This document shows positions 40,602 to 48,661 of a stretch of DNA of 64,000 bases, piece by piece. The position numbers were made by a program, and so were the translations under genes. Position 1 is the stretch's first letter, and each line of letters opens with the position of its first letter. This DNA is from an uncultured Acetatifactor sp. (GTDB taxonomy: Bacteria > Bacillota > Clostridia > Lachnospirales > Lachnospiraceae). The notes under the pieces were generated by a model, which was not told the DNA's origin, ran no database searches, and was given only the letters and a program-made list of their open reading frames with translations. The DNA lies in contig CAJTPN010000009.1 of assembly GCA_910578185.1 (NCBI GenBank), forward strand, positions 1-64,000, written 5' to 3'.

Positions 40602-40900
40602 TGGCAGATATTAAATACTATGACGTGATCCTCAAGCCGGTTATCACGGAGAAGAGCATGGCCGGTATGGGCGATAAGAAATATACCTTCCTGGTTCATC
40701 CGGAGGCAAATAAGTCACAGATCAAAGAAGCGGTTGAGAAGATGTTTGAGGGTACAAAGGTGGCCCGTGTCAATACCATGAACTACCAAGGCAAGAAGAA
40801 GAGACGCGGTATGGTAGTGGGAAGAACCTCAAAGACCAAAAAGGCCATCGTGCAGCTGACCCAGGACAGCAAGGATATTGAAATTTTCGCCGGCCTGTAA
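40601..40900 (+). CDS. rplW: Ribosomal protein L23
   Basis: 99 residues, beginning YYDVILKPVITEKS as L23 does, with the VNTMNYQGKKKRRGMVVGR loop. It lies at the tunnel exit and docks trigger factor and SRP. Its start overlaps the rplD stop by one base (TAATG), so translation is coupled. Confidence 0.98.
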   Translation: MADIKYYDVILKPVITEKSMAGMGDKKYTFLVHPEANKSQIKEAVEKMFEGTKVARVNTMNYQGKKKRRGMVVGRTSKTKKAIVQLTQDSKDIEIFAGL

Positions 40901-41042
40901 GGTATAAAAACGGTTTGGCGGGACTTGCGTCCCTTGGGCATCCAGGGGAGTAAGCCTGACAATATCCGGGGCGAAATAGATTTAAGTATGCGGCGGTTTT
41001 TAGGGCCGCGCAAAAAATCAGAGAAAAGGAGATAAGACAACA
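40901..41042 (+). other. 142-base gap between rplW and rplB with small hairpins
   Basis: Contains GGGAC-TTGC-GTCCC (40920-40933) and GCGGC/GCCGC (40990-41009). No T-run of terminator quality and no gene. Ends in the AGAAAAGGAG ribosome binding site of rplB. Confidence 0.45.
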
Positions 41043-41885
41043 ATGGGAATCAGGAAATATAATCCCTATACACCGTCCAGACGAAATATGACAGGTTCCG
41101 ATTTCGCTGAAATTACCAAGAGCGAACCCGAGAAGAGCCTGTGTACTTCTCTGAGGAAAAATTCCGGACGTAATAATCAGGGTAAGATCACCGTGAGACA
41201 TCGTGGAGGCGGTTCCAGGAGAAAATACAGGATTATAGATTTTAAGAGGAATAAGGATGGCATTCCCGCTACTGTTCTTGGGATTGAGTATGATCCCAAC
41301 AGAAGCGCAAATATTGCACTGATCTGTTATGCGGACGGTGAGAAGGCATATATCCTCGCACCTCAGGGACTTACGGACGGCATGAAGATTATGAACGGGC
41401 CTCAGGCCGAGGTGAGAGTGGGCAACTGCCTGCCTCTGTCAGAGATCCCCGTAGGTACGCAGGTACACAATATAGAGTTATATCCGGGCAAGGGCGGCCA
41501 GATGGTACGTTCCGCAGGTAACAGCGCACAGCTTATGGCAAAGGAAGGCAAATATGCTACGCTGCGTCTTCCCTCCGGCGAGATGAGAATGGTTCTCCTT
41601 GTATGCCGCGCTACCGTGGGTATCGTAGGCAACGGTGATCACAACCTGGTCAATCTGGGCAAGGCAGGCCGCAAGCGCAACATGGGTATTCGTCCTACAG
41701 TTCGCGGATCCGTTATGAACCCGAACGACCATCCTCACGGCGGCGGCGAGGGCAAGACCGGTATCGGACGTCCCGGTCCCAGCACACCTTGGGGTAAACC
41801 GGCGCTTGGTCTTAAGACCCGCAAGGACAAGAAGGCTTCCAACAAGCTGATTGTGAGAAGGCGCGACGGCAAGGCAATCAAGTAA
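41043..41885 (+). CDS. rplB: Ribosomal protein L2
   Basis: 280 residues. It contains the C-terminal GSVMNPNDHPHGGGEGKTGIGRPGP region, where the conserved histidine needed near the peptidyl transferase centre resides. N-terminal PYTPSRRNMTGSDF is usual for Clostridia. ATG 41043 follows AAAAGGAGATAAGACAAC. Confidence 0.98.
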   Translation: MGIRKYNPYTPSRRNMTGSDFAEITKSEPEKSLCTSLRKNSGRNNQGKITVRHRGGGSRRKYRIIDFKRNKDGIPATVLGIEYDPNRSANIALICYADGEKAYILAPQGLTDGMKIMNGPQAEVRVGNCLPLSEIPVGTQVHNIELYPGKGGQMVRSAGNSAQLMAKEGKYATLRLPSGEMRMVLLVCRATVGIVGNGDHNLVNLGKAGRKRNMGIRPTVRGSVMNPNDHPHGGGEGKTGIGRPGPSTPWGKPALGLKTRKDKKASNKLIVRRRDGKAIK

Positions 41886-41957
41886 TGGAAAGTACGTTTC
41901 ATGCACTTTCCATTGCCATGAAGTTTATGTTTTGTTATTAAAACAGGAGGAAATATA

Positions 41958-42239
41958 ATGGCTAGATCACTTAAAAAAGGACCTTTTGCAGACGAAAGCC
42001 TGTTAAAAAAAGTAGATGCTTTGAATGCGTCAGGACAGAAGCAGGTTGTTAAGACCTGGTCTCGTCGTTCCACAATTTTCCCTTCCTTTGTGGGGCATAC
42101 GATTGCGGTTCATGACGGCAGAAAGCATGTGCCTGTATATGTTACCGAGGATATGGTTGGTCACAAGTTGGGCGAGTTCGTTGCCACCAGGACTTATCGT
42201 GGCCACGGTAAGGACGAAAAGAAATCAAAGGTCAGGTAA
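41958..42239 (+). CDS. rpsS: Ribosomal protein S19
   Basis: 93 residues, beginning MARSLKKGPFADESLLKKV, with WSRRSTIFPSFVGHTIAVHDGRKHVPVYV in the core. It contacts S13 and the tRNA A site in the 30S head. AACAGGAGGAAATATA precedes ATG 41958. Confidence 0.98.
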   Translation: MARSLKKGPFADESLLKKVDALNASGQKQVVKTWSRRSTIFPSFVGHTIAVHDGRKHVPVYVTEDMVGHKLGEFVATRTYRGHGKDEKKSKVR

Positions 42240-42353
42240 TTACGGATTGTTGATATCCCCGTGGCTGTTGCCAGGGATTTCGCCCGTGGACGCGGGCCTG
42301 CGGACAAAGGCCTGTGGGCAGCGTCAGGTAGTAGATAAGGAGGATATAAATCT

Positions 42354-42740
42354 ATGGCTAAGGGACATAGAAGTCAAATTAAGAGAGAGAGAAATGCCCA
42401 GAAGGACACCAGACCTTCGGCAAAGTTATCTTATGCGAGAGTGTCTGTGCAGAAAGCCTGTTTCGTGCTGGATGCCATTCGCGGCAAGAATGTGGACGCG
42501 GCGCTTGCTATATTGGAATATAATCCCAGATATGCTTCCGGCCTGGTCAAAAAGTTGATTGAATCAGCGATTGCTAATGCTGAGAACAACAATGGTATGA
42601 ACAGGGAAAACCTCTATGTTGCAGAGTGCTATGCAAATAAGGGACCTACCATGAAGCGTATTCACCCCAGGGCGCAGGGAAGGGCTTATCGAATTGAGAA
42701 GAGAACGAGCCATATCACTGTTGTGCTGGATGAAAAGTAG
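42354..42740 (+). CDS. rplV: Ribosomal protein L22
   Basis: 128 residues. The family block ARVSVQKACFVLDAIRGKNVDAALAIL is followed by the long tunnel hairpin ending in RIHPRAQGRAYRIEKRTSHITVVL. Mutations in this loop can affect macrolide binding in other species; the loop here looks standard. ATG 42354 follows AAGGAGGATATAAATCT. The 114 bases before it contain short GC-rich hairpins but no gene. Confidence 0.97.
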   Translation: MAKGHRSQIKRERNAQKDTRPSAKLSYARVSVQKACFVLDAIRGKNVDAALAILEYNPRYASGLVKKLIESAIANAENNNGMNRENLYVAECYANKGPTMKRIHPRAQGRAYRIEKRTSHITVVLDEK

Positions 42741-42760
42741 GGAAAGGAGCAAACATTACA

Positions 42761-43420
42761 ATGGGACAGAAAGTTAATCCTCATGGCTTGAGAGTCGGAG
42801 TCATTAAAGAATGGGATTCCAGATGGTATGCTGAAGACGAGTTTTCGGATTATTTGATCGAAGATTACAAGATCAGGCAATACCTTAAGAAGAAATTATA
42901 CAGTGCGGGTGTTTCCAAGATTGAGATAGAGAGGGCATCCGACAGAATCAGGGTTATCATTCACACGGCAAAGCCCGGTGTTATTATCGGCAAGGGCGGC
43001 GCGGAAATCGAAGTGACCAAGAATGAGCTGTCCAAGCTGACAGACAAGAAGGTGCTGGTGGATATCAAGGAAATCAAGCGTCCTGACAGGGATGCACAGC
43101 TGGTTGCAGAGAATATTGCACAGCAGCTTGAGAACCGTGTATCCTTCAGACGTGCAATGAAATCCTGCATGGGCAGAACCATGAAGGCAGGTGCGCTGGG
43201 TATTAAGACTTCCTGCTCCGGAAGACTTGGCGGTGCGGATATGGCGCGTACGGAGTTCTACAGCGAGGGTACCATCCCGCTTCAGACACTGCGTGCGGAT
43301 ATTGAATACGGCTTTGCGGAGGCGGACACCACTTACGGCAAGGTTGGAGTAAAGGTATGGATCTACAAGGGCGAGATACTTCCTACGAAAGGAAATCAGA
43401 TGGAAGGGAGTGATAAATAA
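42761..43420 (+). CDS. rpsC: Ribosomal protein S3
   Basis: 219 residues. N-terminal GQKVNPHGLRVGVIKEWDSRWYA, the KH domain with HTAKPGVIIGKGGAEIE, and the C-terminal domain with GRLGGADMARTEFYSEGTIPLQTLRADIEYG. It forms part of the mRNA entry site and helicase. AAAGGAGCAAACATTACA precedes ATG 42761, and the stop overlaps the rplP start. Confidence 0.98.
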   Translation: MGQKVNPHGLRVGVIKEWDSRWYAEDEFSDYLIEDYKIRQYLKKKLYSAGVSKIEIERASDRIRVIIHTAKPGVIIGKGGAEIEVTKNELSKLTDKKVLVDIKEIKRPDRDAQLVAENIAQQLENRVSFRRAMKSCMGRTMKAGALGIKTSCSGRLGGADMARTEFYSEGTIPLQTLRADIEYGFAEADTTYGKVGVKVWIYKGEILPTKGNQMEGSDK

Positions 43421-43848
43421 TGTTAATGCCGAAAAGAGTAAAACGTCGTAAGCAGTTCCGCGGCAGTATGGCCGGCAAGGCGCTTAGAGGCAACAAGATC
43501 ACTTATGGTGAGTACGGACTGGTTGCTACGGAACCATGTTGGATAAAGTCGAATCAGATTGAAGCAGCGCGTATTGCACTTACCCGTTATACAAAGCGTA
43601 CCGGTCAGGTATGGATTAAGATTTTCCCTGACAAGCCCGTTACCACAAAGCCTGCGGAGACTCGTATGGGTTCCGGTAAAGGTACTTTGGAATATTGGGT
43701 GGCGGTTGTCAAGCCCGGTCGCGTATTGTTTGAGATTGCCGGTGTTCCCGAAGAACAGGCAAAAGAAGCGCTGCGTCTTGCAATGCATAAGCTTCCCTGC
43801 AAGTGCAAAATCGTGTCGAAAGCGGATTTGGAAGGCGGTGTAGAATAA
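43420..43848 (+). CDS. rplP: Ribosomal protein L16
   Basis: 142 residues, beginning MLMPKRVKRRKQFRGSMAGKA, with KVFPDKPVT-like IFPDKPVTTKPAETRMGSGKG at the centre. It helps place A-site tRNA. It starts at 43420, overlapping the last base of rpsC, and its own stop overlaps rpmC by one base. GGAAGGGAG is the ribosome binding site. Confidence 0.98.
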   Translation: MLMPKRVKRRKQFRGSMAGKALRGNKITYGEYGLVATEPCWIKSNQIEAARIALTRYTKRTGQVWIKIFPDKPVTTKPAETRMGSGKGTLEYWVAVVKPGRVLFEIAGVPEEQAKEALRLAMHKLPCKCKIVSKADLEGGVE

Positions 43849-44051
43849 TGAAATCGAATAAATTTGTTGAAGAATTAAAGGCGAAGTCTCCGGAAGATCT
43901 GAATAAGGAACTTGATGCGGCGAAGAGAGAGCTTTTCAATTTGAGATTCCAGAACGCAACCAACCAGTTGGATAATACGGCAAGGATTAAGGAAGTCAGA
44001 AAAAACATTGCGCGTATCCAGACAGTGATTACCGAGAAGGCGAGAGCATGA
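43848..44051 (+). CDS. rpmC: Ribosomal protein L29
   Basis: 67 residues, a two-helix protein: FVEELKAKSPEDLNKELDAAKRELFNLRFQNATNQLDNTARIKEVRKNIARIQTVI. It lies at the tunnel exit next to L23. ATG 43848 overlaps the rplP stop (TAATG); a longer frame starting at 43803 lies inside rplP and is an artefact. Confidence 0.97.
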   Translation: MKSNKFVEELKAKSPEDLNKELDAAKRELFNLRFQNATNQLDNTARIKEVRKNIARIQTVITEKARA

Positions 44052-44080
44052 TTGCCGGGCGCGGGGAAAGGAGATCAATC

Positions 44081-44335
44081 GTGGAAAGAAATTTGAGAAA
44101 AGTCCGTGTTGGTAAGGTTACCAGCAATAAGATGGATAAAACTATTGTAGTGGCAATTGAGGAGCATGTAAAACATCCCCTTTATAAGAAGGTCGTGAAG
44201 CGCACTTACAAGCTGAAGGCTCATGACGAGAAGAATGAGTGCAGTATCGGGGATACGGTCAGAGTAATGGAGACAAGACCCATTTCCAAGGATAAGAGAT
44301 GGAGACTTGTGGAGATTGTAGAAAAGGTTAAGTAA
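44081..44335 (+). CDS. rpsQ: Ribosomal protein S17
   Basis: 84 residues of the OB-fold S17, with RKVRVGKVTSNKMDKTIVVAIEEHVKHPLYKK. The start is GTG 44081, placed by AAAGGAGATCAATC directly upstream; the frame is open back to 44048 but that region is the ribosome binding site. Binds 16S rRNA early in assembly. Confidence 0.97.
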   Translation: MERNLRKVRVGKVTSNKMDKTIVVAIEEHVKHPLYKKVVKRTYKLKAHDEKNECSIGDTVRVMETRPISKDKRWRLVEIVEKVK

Positions 44336-44388
44336 GATATTCTGGTTATGCAGATTACCTTATTTTATGGGTTGACAGGAGGAAAGTC

Positions 44389-44757
44389 ATGATTCAACAG
44401 GAAAGTAGACTGAAAGCTGCCGACAATACCGGTGCAAAAGAGTTACTTTGTATCCGCGTAATGGGTGGCTCTACAAGAAGATATGCACAGATTGGTGATG
44501 TGATTGTCGCTTCCGTTAAAGATGCAACACCAGGAGGCGTTGTAAAGAAGGGCGATGTAGTGAAGGCCGTTGTAGTGCGCACCGTAAAGGGAGCACGCCG
44601 TAAGGACGGATCTTATATCAAGTTTGATGAGAATGCGGCAGTAATCATCAAGGATGATAAGACGCCCAGGGGAACACGTATTTTTGGGCCGGTAGCAAGA
44701 GAGCTTCGTGAAAAGCAGTTCATGAGAATCGTATCTCTGGCTCCGGAAGTGTTATAA
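44389..44757 (+). CDS. rplN: Ribosomal protein L14
   Basis: 122 residues, beginning MIQQESRLKAADNTGAKELLCIRVMGG, fully standard. It forms part of the interface with the small subunit. GACAGGAGGAAAGTC precedes ATG 44389. This is the first gene of the spc part of the operon; no separate promoter was seen in the 53 bases before it. Confidence 0.98.
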   Translation: MIQQESRLKAADNTGAKELLCIRVMGGSTRRYAQIGDVIVASVKDATPGGVVKKGDVVKAVVVRTVKGARRKDGSYIKFDENAAVIIKDDKTPRGTRIFGPVARELREKQFMRIVSLAPEVL

Positions 44758-44768
44758 GGAGGTGCCAT

Positions 44769-45080
44769 ATGTCCGCAATGAAGATTAAAAAGGGCGATAC
44801 CGTGAAGGTGATTGCCGGTAAAGACTGTAATGCAGAGGGAAAAGTAATTTCCGTTGATGTGAAAAAGCACAGGGTGGTTGTGGAAGGGGTCAATATGATC
44901 ACAAAGCATGCAAAGCCTTCCCAGTCCAATCCCAATGGCGGTATCATCCACAGGGAAGCTCCTATTGATATATCAAATGTAATGCTTGTCTTCAAGGGAA
45001 AGCCTACCAGAGTCGGTTTTCGGATCGAAGGAGACAAGAAGGTTCGTTTCGCGAAGTCAACAGGCGAAGTGATTGACTGA
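44769..45080 (+). CDS. rplX: Ribosomal protein L24
   Basis: 103 residues with the KOW motif (KIKKGDTVKVIAGKDCNAEGKV) and the GGIIHREAPIDISNVMLV block. It is an assembly initiator of the 50S subunit. AAGGAGGTGCCAT precedes ATG 44769. Confidence 0.98.
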   Translation: MSAMKIKKGDTVKVIAGKDCNAEGKVISVDVKKHRVVVEGVNMITKHAKPSQSNPNGGIIHREAPIDISNVMLVFKGKPTRVGFRIEGDKKVRFAKSTGEVID

Positions 45081-45103
45081 TCAATAGGAAGGAGGAACGA
45101 AAA

Positions 45104-45646
45104 GTGGCAAGATTAAAAGATTTATACTATAGCGAGATAGTAGAAGCGATGACGAAAAAGTTTGGATACAAGAACGCGTTGGAAGTTCCCAAGCTTGACA
45201 AGATCGTTGTCAATATGGGTGTGGGCGAGGCGAAGGATAACGCAAAGGTGCTTGAGAACGCCGTGTCCGACATGGAGATTATCACCGGACAGAAGGCAGT
45301 TCTCACCAAGGCTAAGAAATCCATAGCGAATTTTAAGATCAGAGAGGGTATGAACATTGGGTGCAAAACCACTCTGCGCGGTGAGAAAATGTATGAGTTC
45401 CTTGATAGGCTTGTTAATCTGGCATTGCCTCGTGTGCGTGACTTCAGGGGTATCAATCCCAACGGTTTTGACGGCAGAGGAAATTATGCACTTGGCATCA
45501 AGGAGCAGCTTATCTTCCCGGAAATCGAGTATGATAAGATCGATAAGACAAGAGGTATGGATGTGGTGTTTGTAACCACGGCTAAAACCGACGAAGAGGC
45601 TCGTGAGCTGTTGACATTATTCAACATGCCTTTCGCAAAACAATAA
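45104..45646 (+). CDS. rplE: Ribosomal protein L5
   Basis: 180 residues, binding 5S rRNA. Typical blocks are VPKLDKIVVNMGVGEAKDN, TGQKAVLTKAKKSIANFKIREGM and the RGINPNGFDGRGNYALGIKEQLIFPEI loop. The start is GTG 45104 with AAGGAGGAACGAAAA upstream. Confidence 0.98.
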   Translation: MARLKDLYYSEIVEAMTKKFGYKNALEVPKLDKIVVNMGVGEAKDNAKVLENAVSDMEIITGQKAVLTKAKKSIANFKIREGMNIGCKTTLRGEKMYEFLDRLVNLALPRVRDFRGINPNGFDGRGNYALGIKEQLIFPEIEYDKIDKTRGMDVVFVTTAKTDEEARELLTLFNMPFAKQ

Positions 45647-45661
45647 GGAGGTAAATTTTTC

Positions 45662-45847
45662 ATGGCTAAGACATCACTGAAAATAAAACAGCAGCGCAAA
45701 CCTAAGTTTTCAACCCAGGCATATACACGCTGCAAAATTTGTGGCCGTCCCCACGCTTACTTAAGAAAGTATGGCGTTTGCAGAGTTTGCTTCCGCGAAC
45801 TGGCATACAAGGGAGAAATTCCCGGCGTTAAAAAGGCAAGCTGGTAG
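45662..45847 (+). CDS. rpsZ: Ribosomal protein S14, zinc-binding type
   Basis: 61 residues, the short S14 form with four cysteines in two CxxC pairs (CKIC and CRVC) that bind zinc. Firmicutes may carry a second, zinc-free S14 used under zinc limitation; it is not in this operon. AAGGAGGTAAATTTTTC precedes ATG 45662. Confidence 0.98.
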   Translation: MAKTSLKIKQQRKPKFSTQAYTRCKICGRPHAYLRKYGVCRVCFRELAYKGEIPGVKKASW

Positions 45848-45864
45848 GGAGGAGGAAAAAAACT

Positions 45865-46266
45865 ATGACAATGAACGATCCTATTGCAGATATGCTGACA
45901 AGAATCCGCAATGCCAACATGGCAAAGCATGACACGGTGGATATACCGGCTTCCAGGATGAAGATTTCCATCGCAAAAATCCTTCAGGAAGAGGGCTATA
46001 TCAGCAAATATGAGATTATTGACGACGGAAACTTTAAGGCGATCCACATTACATTAAAGTATGGCGCAAATAAGACGGAAAAGATCATTTCCGGTATTAA
46101 GCGGATTTCAAAACCCGGTCTTCGCGTTTATGCCGGCAAGGAAGAACTGCCCAAGGTACTCGGAGGCTTAGGCATCGCAATTATCTCTACCAACCAGGGT
46201 GTGATCACCGACAAAAAGGCACGTGAGCTTCAGGTAGGCGGCGAGGTTCTGGCTTTTGTTTGGTAG
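45865..46266 (+). CDS. rpsH: Ribosomal protein S8
   Basis: 133 residues, with NDPIADMLTRIRNANMAKHDTVDIPASRMK and the C-terminal GLGIAIISTNQGVITDKKAREL, GGEVLAFVW. In E. coli S8 represses the spc operon by binding near rplE. Here an unusual 238-base gap with two hairpin repeats follows the gene. AGGGAGGAGGAAAAAAACT precedes ATG 45865. Confidence 0.98.
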   Translation: MTMNDPIADMLTRIRNANMAKHDTVDIPASRMKISIAKILQEEGYISKYEIIDDGNFKAIHITLKYGANKTEKIISGIKRISKPGLRVYAGKEELPKVLGGLGIAIISTNQGVITDKKARELQVGGEVLAFVW

Positions 46267-46272
46267 CTCAAA

Positions 46273-46467
46273 AAACAAGCGCGAACAAAGTGAGCATTTG
46301 TTTTTTAGCTGCCAAACATCGAGAAAATATAAAGCAGCGTAGCTGCGACGGCTGCAAAGCAGACGGTTTTCGAGATGGCCATTTATCAAACAAGCGCGAA
46401 CAAAGTGAGCATTTGTTTTTAAGCTGAATTTATTCAGCATTGCCAGACATCGAGAAAATATAAAGCA
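46273..46467 (+). repeat. Duplicated two-part element between rpsH and rplF
   Basis: Module A begins AAACAAGCGCGAACAAAGTG and occurs at 46273 and 46388. It folds (AACAAGCGC with GCATTTGTT, one mismatch) and is followed by five or six T, so each copy looks like a terminator. Module B (CATCGAGAAAATATAAAGCA with a CCA or CCAGA lead) occurs at 46312-46336 and 46443-46467. Between the copies lies a GC-rich piece with CTGC/GCAG palindromes. The duplication sits inside an otherwise tight ribosomal operon. Confidence 0.85.
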
Positions 46468-46504
46468 ATTTATTTAGTTCAATTATAATATAGGAGGTAC
46501 GGGC

Positions 46505-47056
46505 ATGTCACGTATAGGTAGAATGCCAATCGCAATTCCTGCAGGCGTAACTGTGGACATTGCAGAAAATAATAAAGTGACTGTGAAAGGTCCTAAAGGG
46601 ACACTGATGAGAGTGCTCCCTTCCGAGATGGAAATCAAGGTAGAAGGCGCTGAAGTTCTGGTGAACAGACCCAACGACTTAAAGAAGATGAAATCTCTTC
46701 ACGGTCTGACCAGAACCCTTGTAAACAACATGGTGATAGGCGTTACCCAGGGTTATGAGAAGAAGCTGGAAGTTAACGGTGTTGGTTACAGAGCGTCAAA
46801 GGCCGGCAAAAAGCTGACATTGAACCTTGGATATTCTCATCCTGTGGAGATGGACGATCCGGAAGGCATCGAGACCACGGTTGAAGTGCAGAACGGACAG
46901 AGTGTGATCATTGTTAAGGGTATTGATAAAGAAAAAGTTGGCCAATTCGCAGCTGAAATCAGAGACAAGAGAAGACCTGAACCTTATAAGGGCAAGGGTA
47001 TCAAGTATGCCGATGAGACGATCAGGCGTAAAGTTGGTAAGACCGGTAAGAAATAA
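46505..47056 (+). CDS. rplF: Ribosomal protein L6
   Basis: 183 residues with two similar domains; MSRIGRMPIAIPAGV at the start and the C-terminal RRPEPYKGKGIKYADETIRRKVGKTGKK. It lies near the factor-binding site of the 50S. TAGGAGGTACGGGC precedes ATG 46505. An AT-rich stretch (TATAAT at 46484-46489) just upstream lacks a good -35 box, so a fresh promoter is not certain. Confidence 0.98.
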   Translation: MSRIGRMPIAIPAGVTVDIAENNKVTVKGPKGTLMRVLPSEMEIKVEGAEVLVNRPNDLKKMKSLHGLTRTLVNNMVIGVTQGYEKKLEVNGVGYRASKAGKKLTLNLGYSHPVEMDDPEGIETTVEVQNGQSVIIVKGIDKEKVGQFAAEIRDKRRPEPYKGKGIKYADETIRRKVGKTGKK

Positions 47057-47077
47057 CAGATAAGGAGAGTATGAAGA

Positions 47078-47446
47078 ATGGTTAACAAGGTATCAAGAAA
47101 AGAAGTTCGTGTCAAAAAGCACATGAGAATCCGTAACCGTTTCAGTGGTACCGCTGAGAGACCTCGTCTTGCGGTATTCAGAAGCAATAATCATATGTAT
47201 GCTCAAATTATCGATGATACGGTTGGGCATACATTGGTAGCTGCTTCTACGGTAGAAAAGGATATCAAGGCAGAGCTTACAAAGACCAATAATGTGGATG
47301 CGGCGGCATATTTGGGAACCGTTATCGGTAAGAGAGCGGTGGAAAAGGGTATTAAACAGGTTGTTTTTGACAGAGGCGGCTTTATATATCATGGTAAGAT
47401 TGCAGCATTAGCTGACGCAGCCAGGGAAGCTGGCCTGGAATTCTAG
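47078..47446 (+). CDS. rplR: Ribosomal protein L18
   Basis: 122 residues, with KKHMRIRNRFSGTAERPRLAVFRSNNHMYAQIIDD and the C-terminal FDRGGFIYHGKIAALADAAREAGLEF. It brings 5S rRNA to the 50S subunit together with L5. AAGGAGAGTATGAAGA precedes ATG 47078. Confidence 0.98.
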   Translation: MVNKVSRKEVRVKKHMRIRNRFSGTAERPRLAVFRSNNHMYAQIIDDTVGHTLVAASTVEKDIKAELTKTNNVDAAAYLGTVIGKRAVEKGIKQVVFDRGGFIYHGKIAALADAAREAGLEF

Positions 47447-47469
47447 GAAAGGAAGAGGAAGATACAACC

Positions 47470-47979
47470 ATGAAACACACAATCATAGATGCTAGCCAGT
47501 TTGAGTTGACCGATAAGGTTGTTGCCATCAAGCGCGTGACCAAAACCGTTAAGGGTGGACGTAATATGCGTTTTACTGCTTTGGTAGTGGTCGGTGACGG
47601 AAACGGCCATGTTGGTGCAGGGCTTGGTAAGGCCGTAGAAATTCCCGAGGCGATCCGTAAGGGGAAGGAAGATGCGATGAAGCATTTGGTTGAGGTCGCA
47701 TTGGATGAAAATAATTCCATTACACATGATTTCCTGGGCAAATATGGTTCTGCAAACGTACTGCTCAAGAAGGCTCCCGATGGTACGGGTATCATCGCCG
47801 GCGGTCCTGCCCGTGTGGTATGCGAGCTTGCGGGAATCAAGAATATCCGTACCAAATCCCTTGGCTCAAACAACAAGCAGAATGTTGTCCTTGCGACGAT
47901 AACCGGTTTAAGCCAGTTGAAATCTCCCGAAGAGGTGGCTAAGAGCCGTGGCAAGTCTGTTGACGAAATAATGGCATAG
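47470..47979 (+). CDS. rpsE: Ribosomal protein S5
   Basis: 169 residues. It contains KRVTKTVKGGRNMRFTALVVVGDGNGHVGAG and the GPARVVCELAGIKNIRTKSLGSNN segment, where fidelity mutations arise in other bacteria. AAAGGAAGAGGAAGATACAACC precedes ATG 47470. Confidence 0.98.
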   Translation: MKHTIIDASQFELTDKVVAIKRVTKTVKGGRNMRFTALVVVGDGNGHVGAGLGKAVEIPEAIRKGKEDAMKHLVEVALDENNSITHDFLGKYGSANVLLKKAPDGTGIIAGGPARVVCELAGIKNIRTKSLGSNNKQNVVLATITGLSQLKSPEEVAKSRGKSVDEIMA

Positions 47980-48016
47980 TGGGGATTCTCACGCGGGTAG
48001 GAAGAGGAGAATGATG

Positions 48017-48202
48017 ATGGAAGAAAAGAAATTAAAGATTACTTTGGTAAGGTCCACAATTGGCGCCGTAGCAAAGAATAAGGCAATCGTTGAATCAATG
48101 GGACTTCGCAAGATAGGAAAGTCCGTTATACTTCCTGACAATGATGCGACAAGGGGACAGATTCGTAAGGTTGGCCATTTATTGAAAGTTGAAGAAGCAT
48201 AA
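48017..48202 (+). CDS. rpmD: Ribosomal protein L30
   Basis: About 61 residues, with LKITLVRSTIGAVAKNKAIVESMGLRKIGKSVILPDND. Three ATG codons follow each other at 48011, 48014 and 48017; AGGAGA just before the first makes the third the best spaced start. The exact N-terminus thus may be up to two residues longer. Confidence 0.95.
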   Translation: MEEKKLKITLVRSTIGAVAKNKAIVESMGLRKIGKSVILPDNDATRGQIRKVGHLLKVEEA

Positions 48203-48223
48203 TCGGATAAGGAGGTGTTAAAA

Positions 48224-48661
48224 ATGGAATTATCCAATTTGAGGCCTGCAGAAGGTTCCAAGCATAACGATTTCAGAAAAGGCCGGGGCCATGGTTCGGG
48301 CAATGGCAAGACTGCGGGAAAAGGCCACAAGGGACAGAAAGCTCGTTCTGGAGCACCCAGGCCGGGATTTGAAGGTGGCCAGATGCCTCTGTACAGGCGT
48401 CTTCCCAAGAGAGGCTTTACAAACAGAAATACAAAGGAAATCGTTGCCATTAACGTAAGTATGTTGGAGCGTTTTGAAGATGGGGCGACTGTGGATGTAA
48501 ACGCATTAATTGAAGCCGGTATTATCAAAAAATGCAAGGATGGTGTAAAGATACTTGGAAACGGTGAACTTACCAAAAAGCTCAACGTCAAAGTAGACGC
48601 CTATAGTGCATCTGCAAAGGAAAAGATTGAGGCGCTTGGTGGAACAGCAGAGGTGATGTAA
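48224..48661 (+). CDS. rplO: Ribosomal protein L15
   Basis: 145 residues. The glycine- and lysine-rich N-terminal arm KGRGHGSGNGKTAGKGHKGQKARSG reaches into 23S rRNA. ATG 48224 lies eight bases past AAGGAGG. The stop overlaps the secY start by one base. Confidence 0.98.
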   Translation: MELSNLRPAEGSKHNDFRKGRGHGSGNGKTAGKGHKGQKARSGAPRPGFEGGQMPLYRRLPKRGFTNRNTKEIVAINVSMLERFEDGATVDVNALIEAGIIKKCKDGVKILGNGELTKKLNVKVDAYSASAKEKIEALGGTAEVM

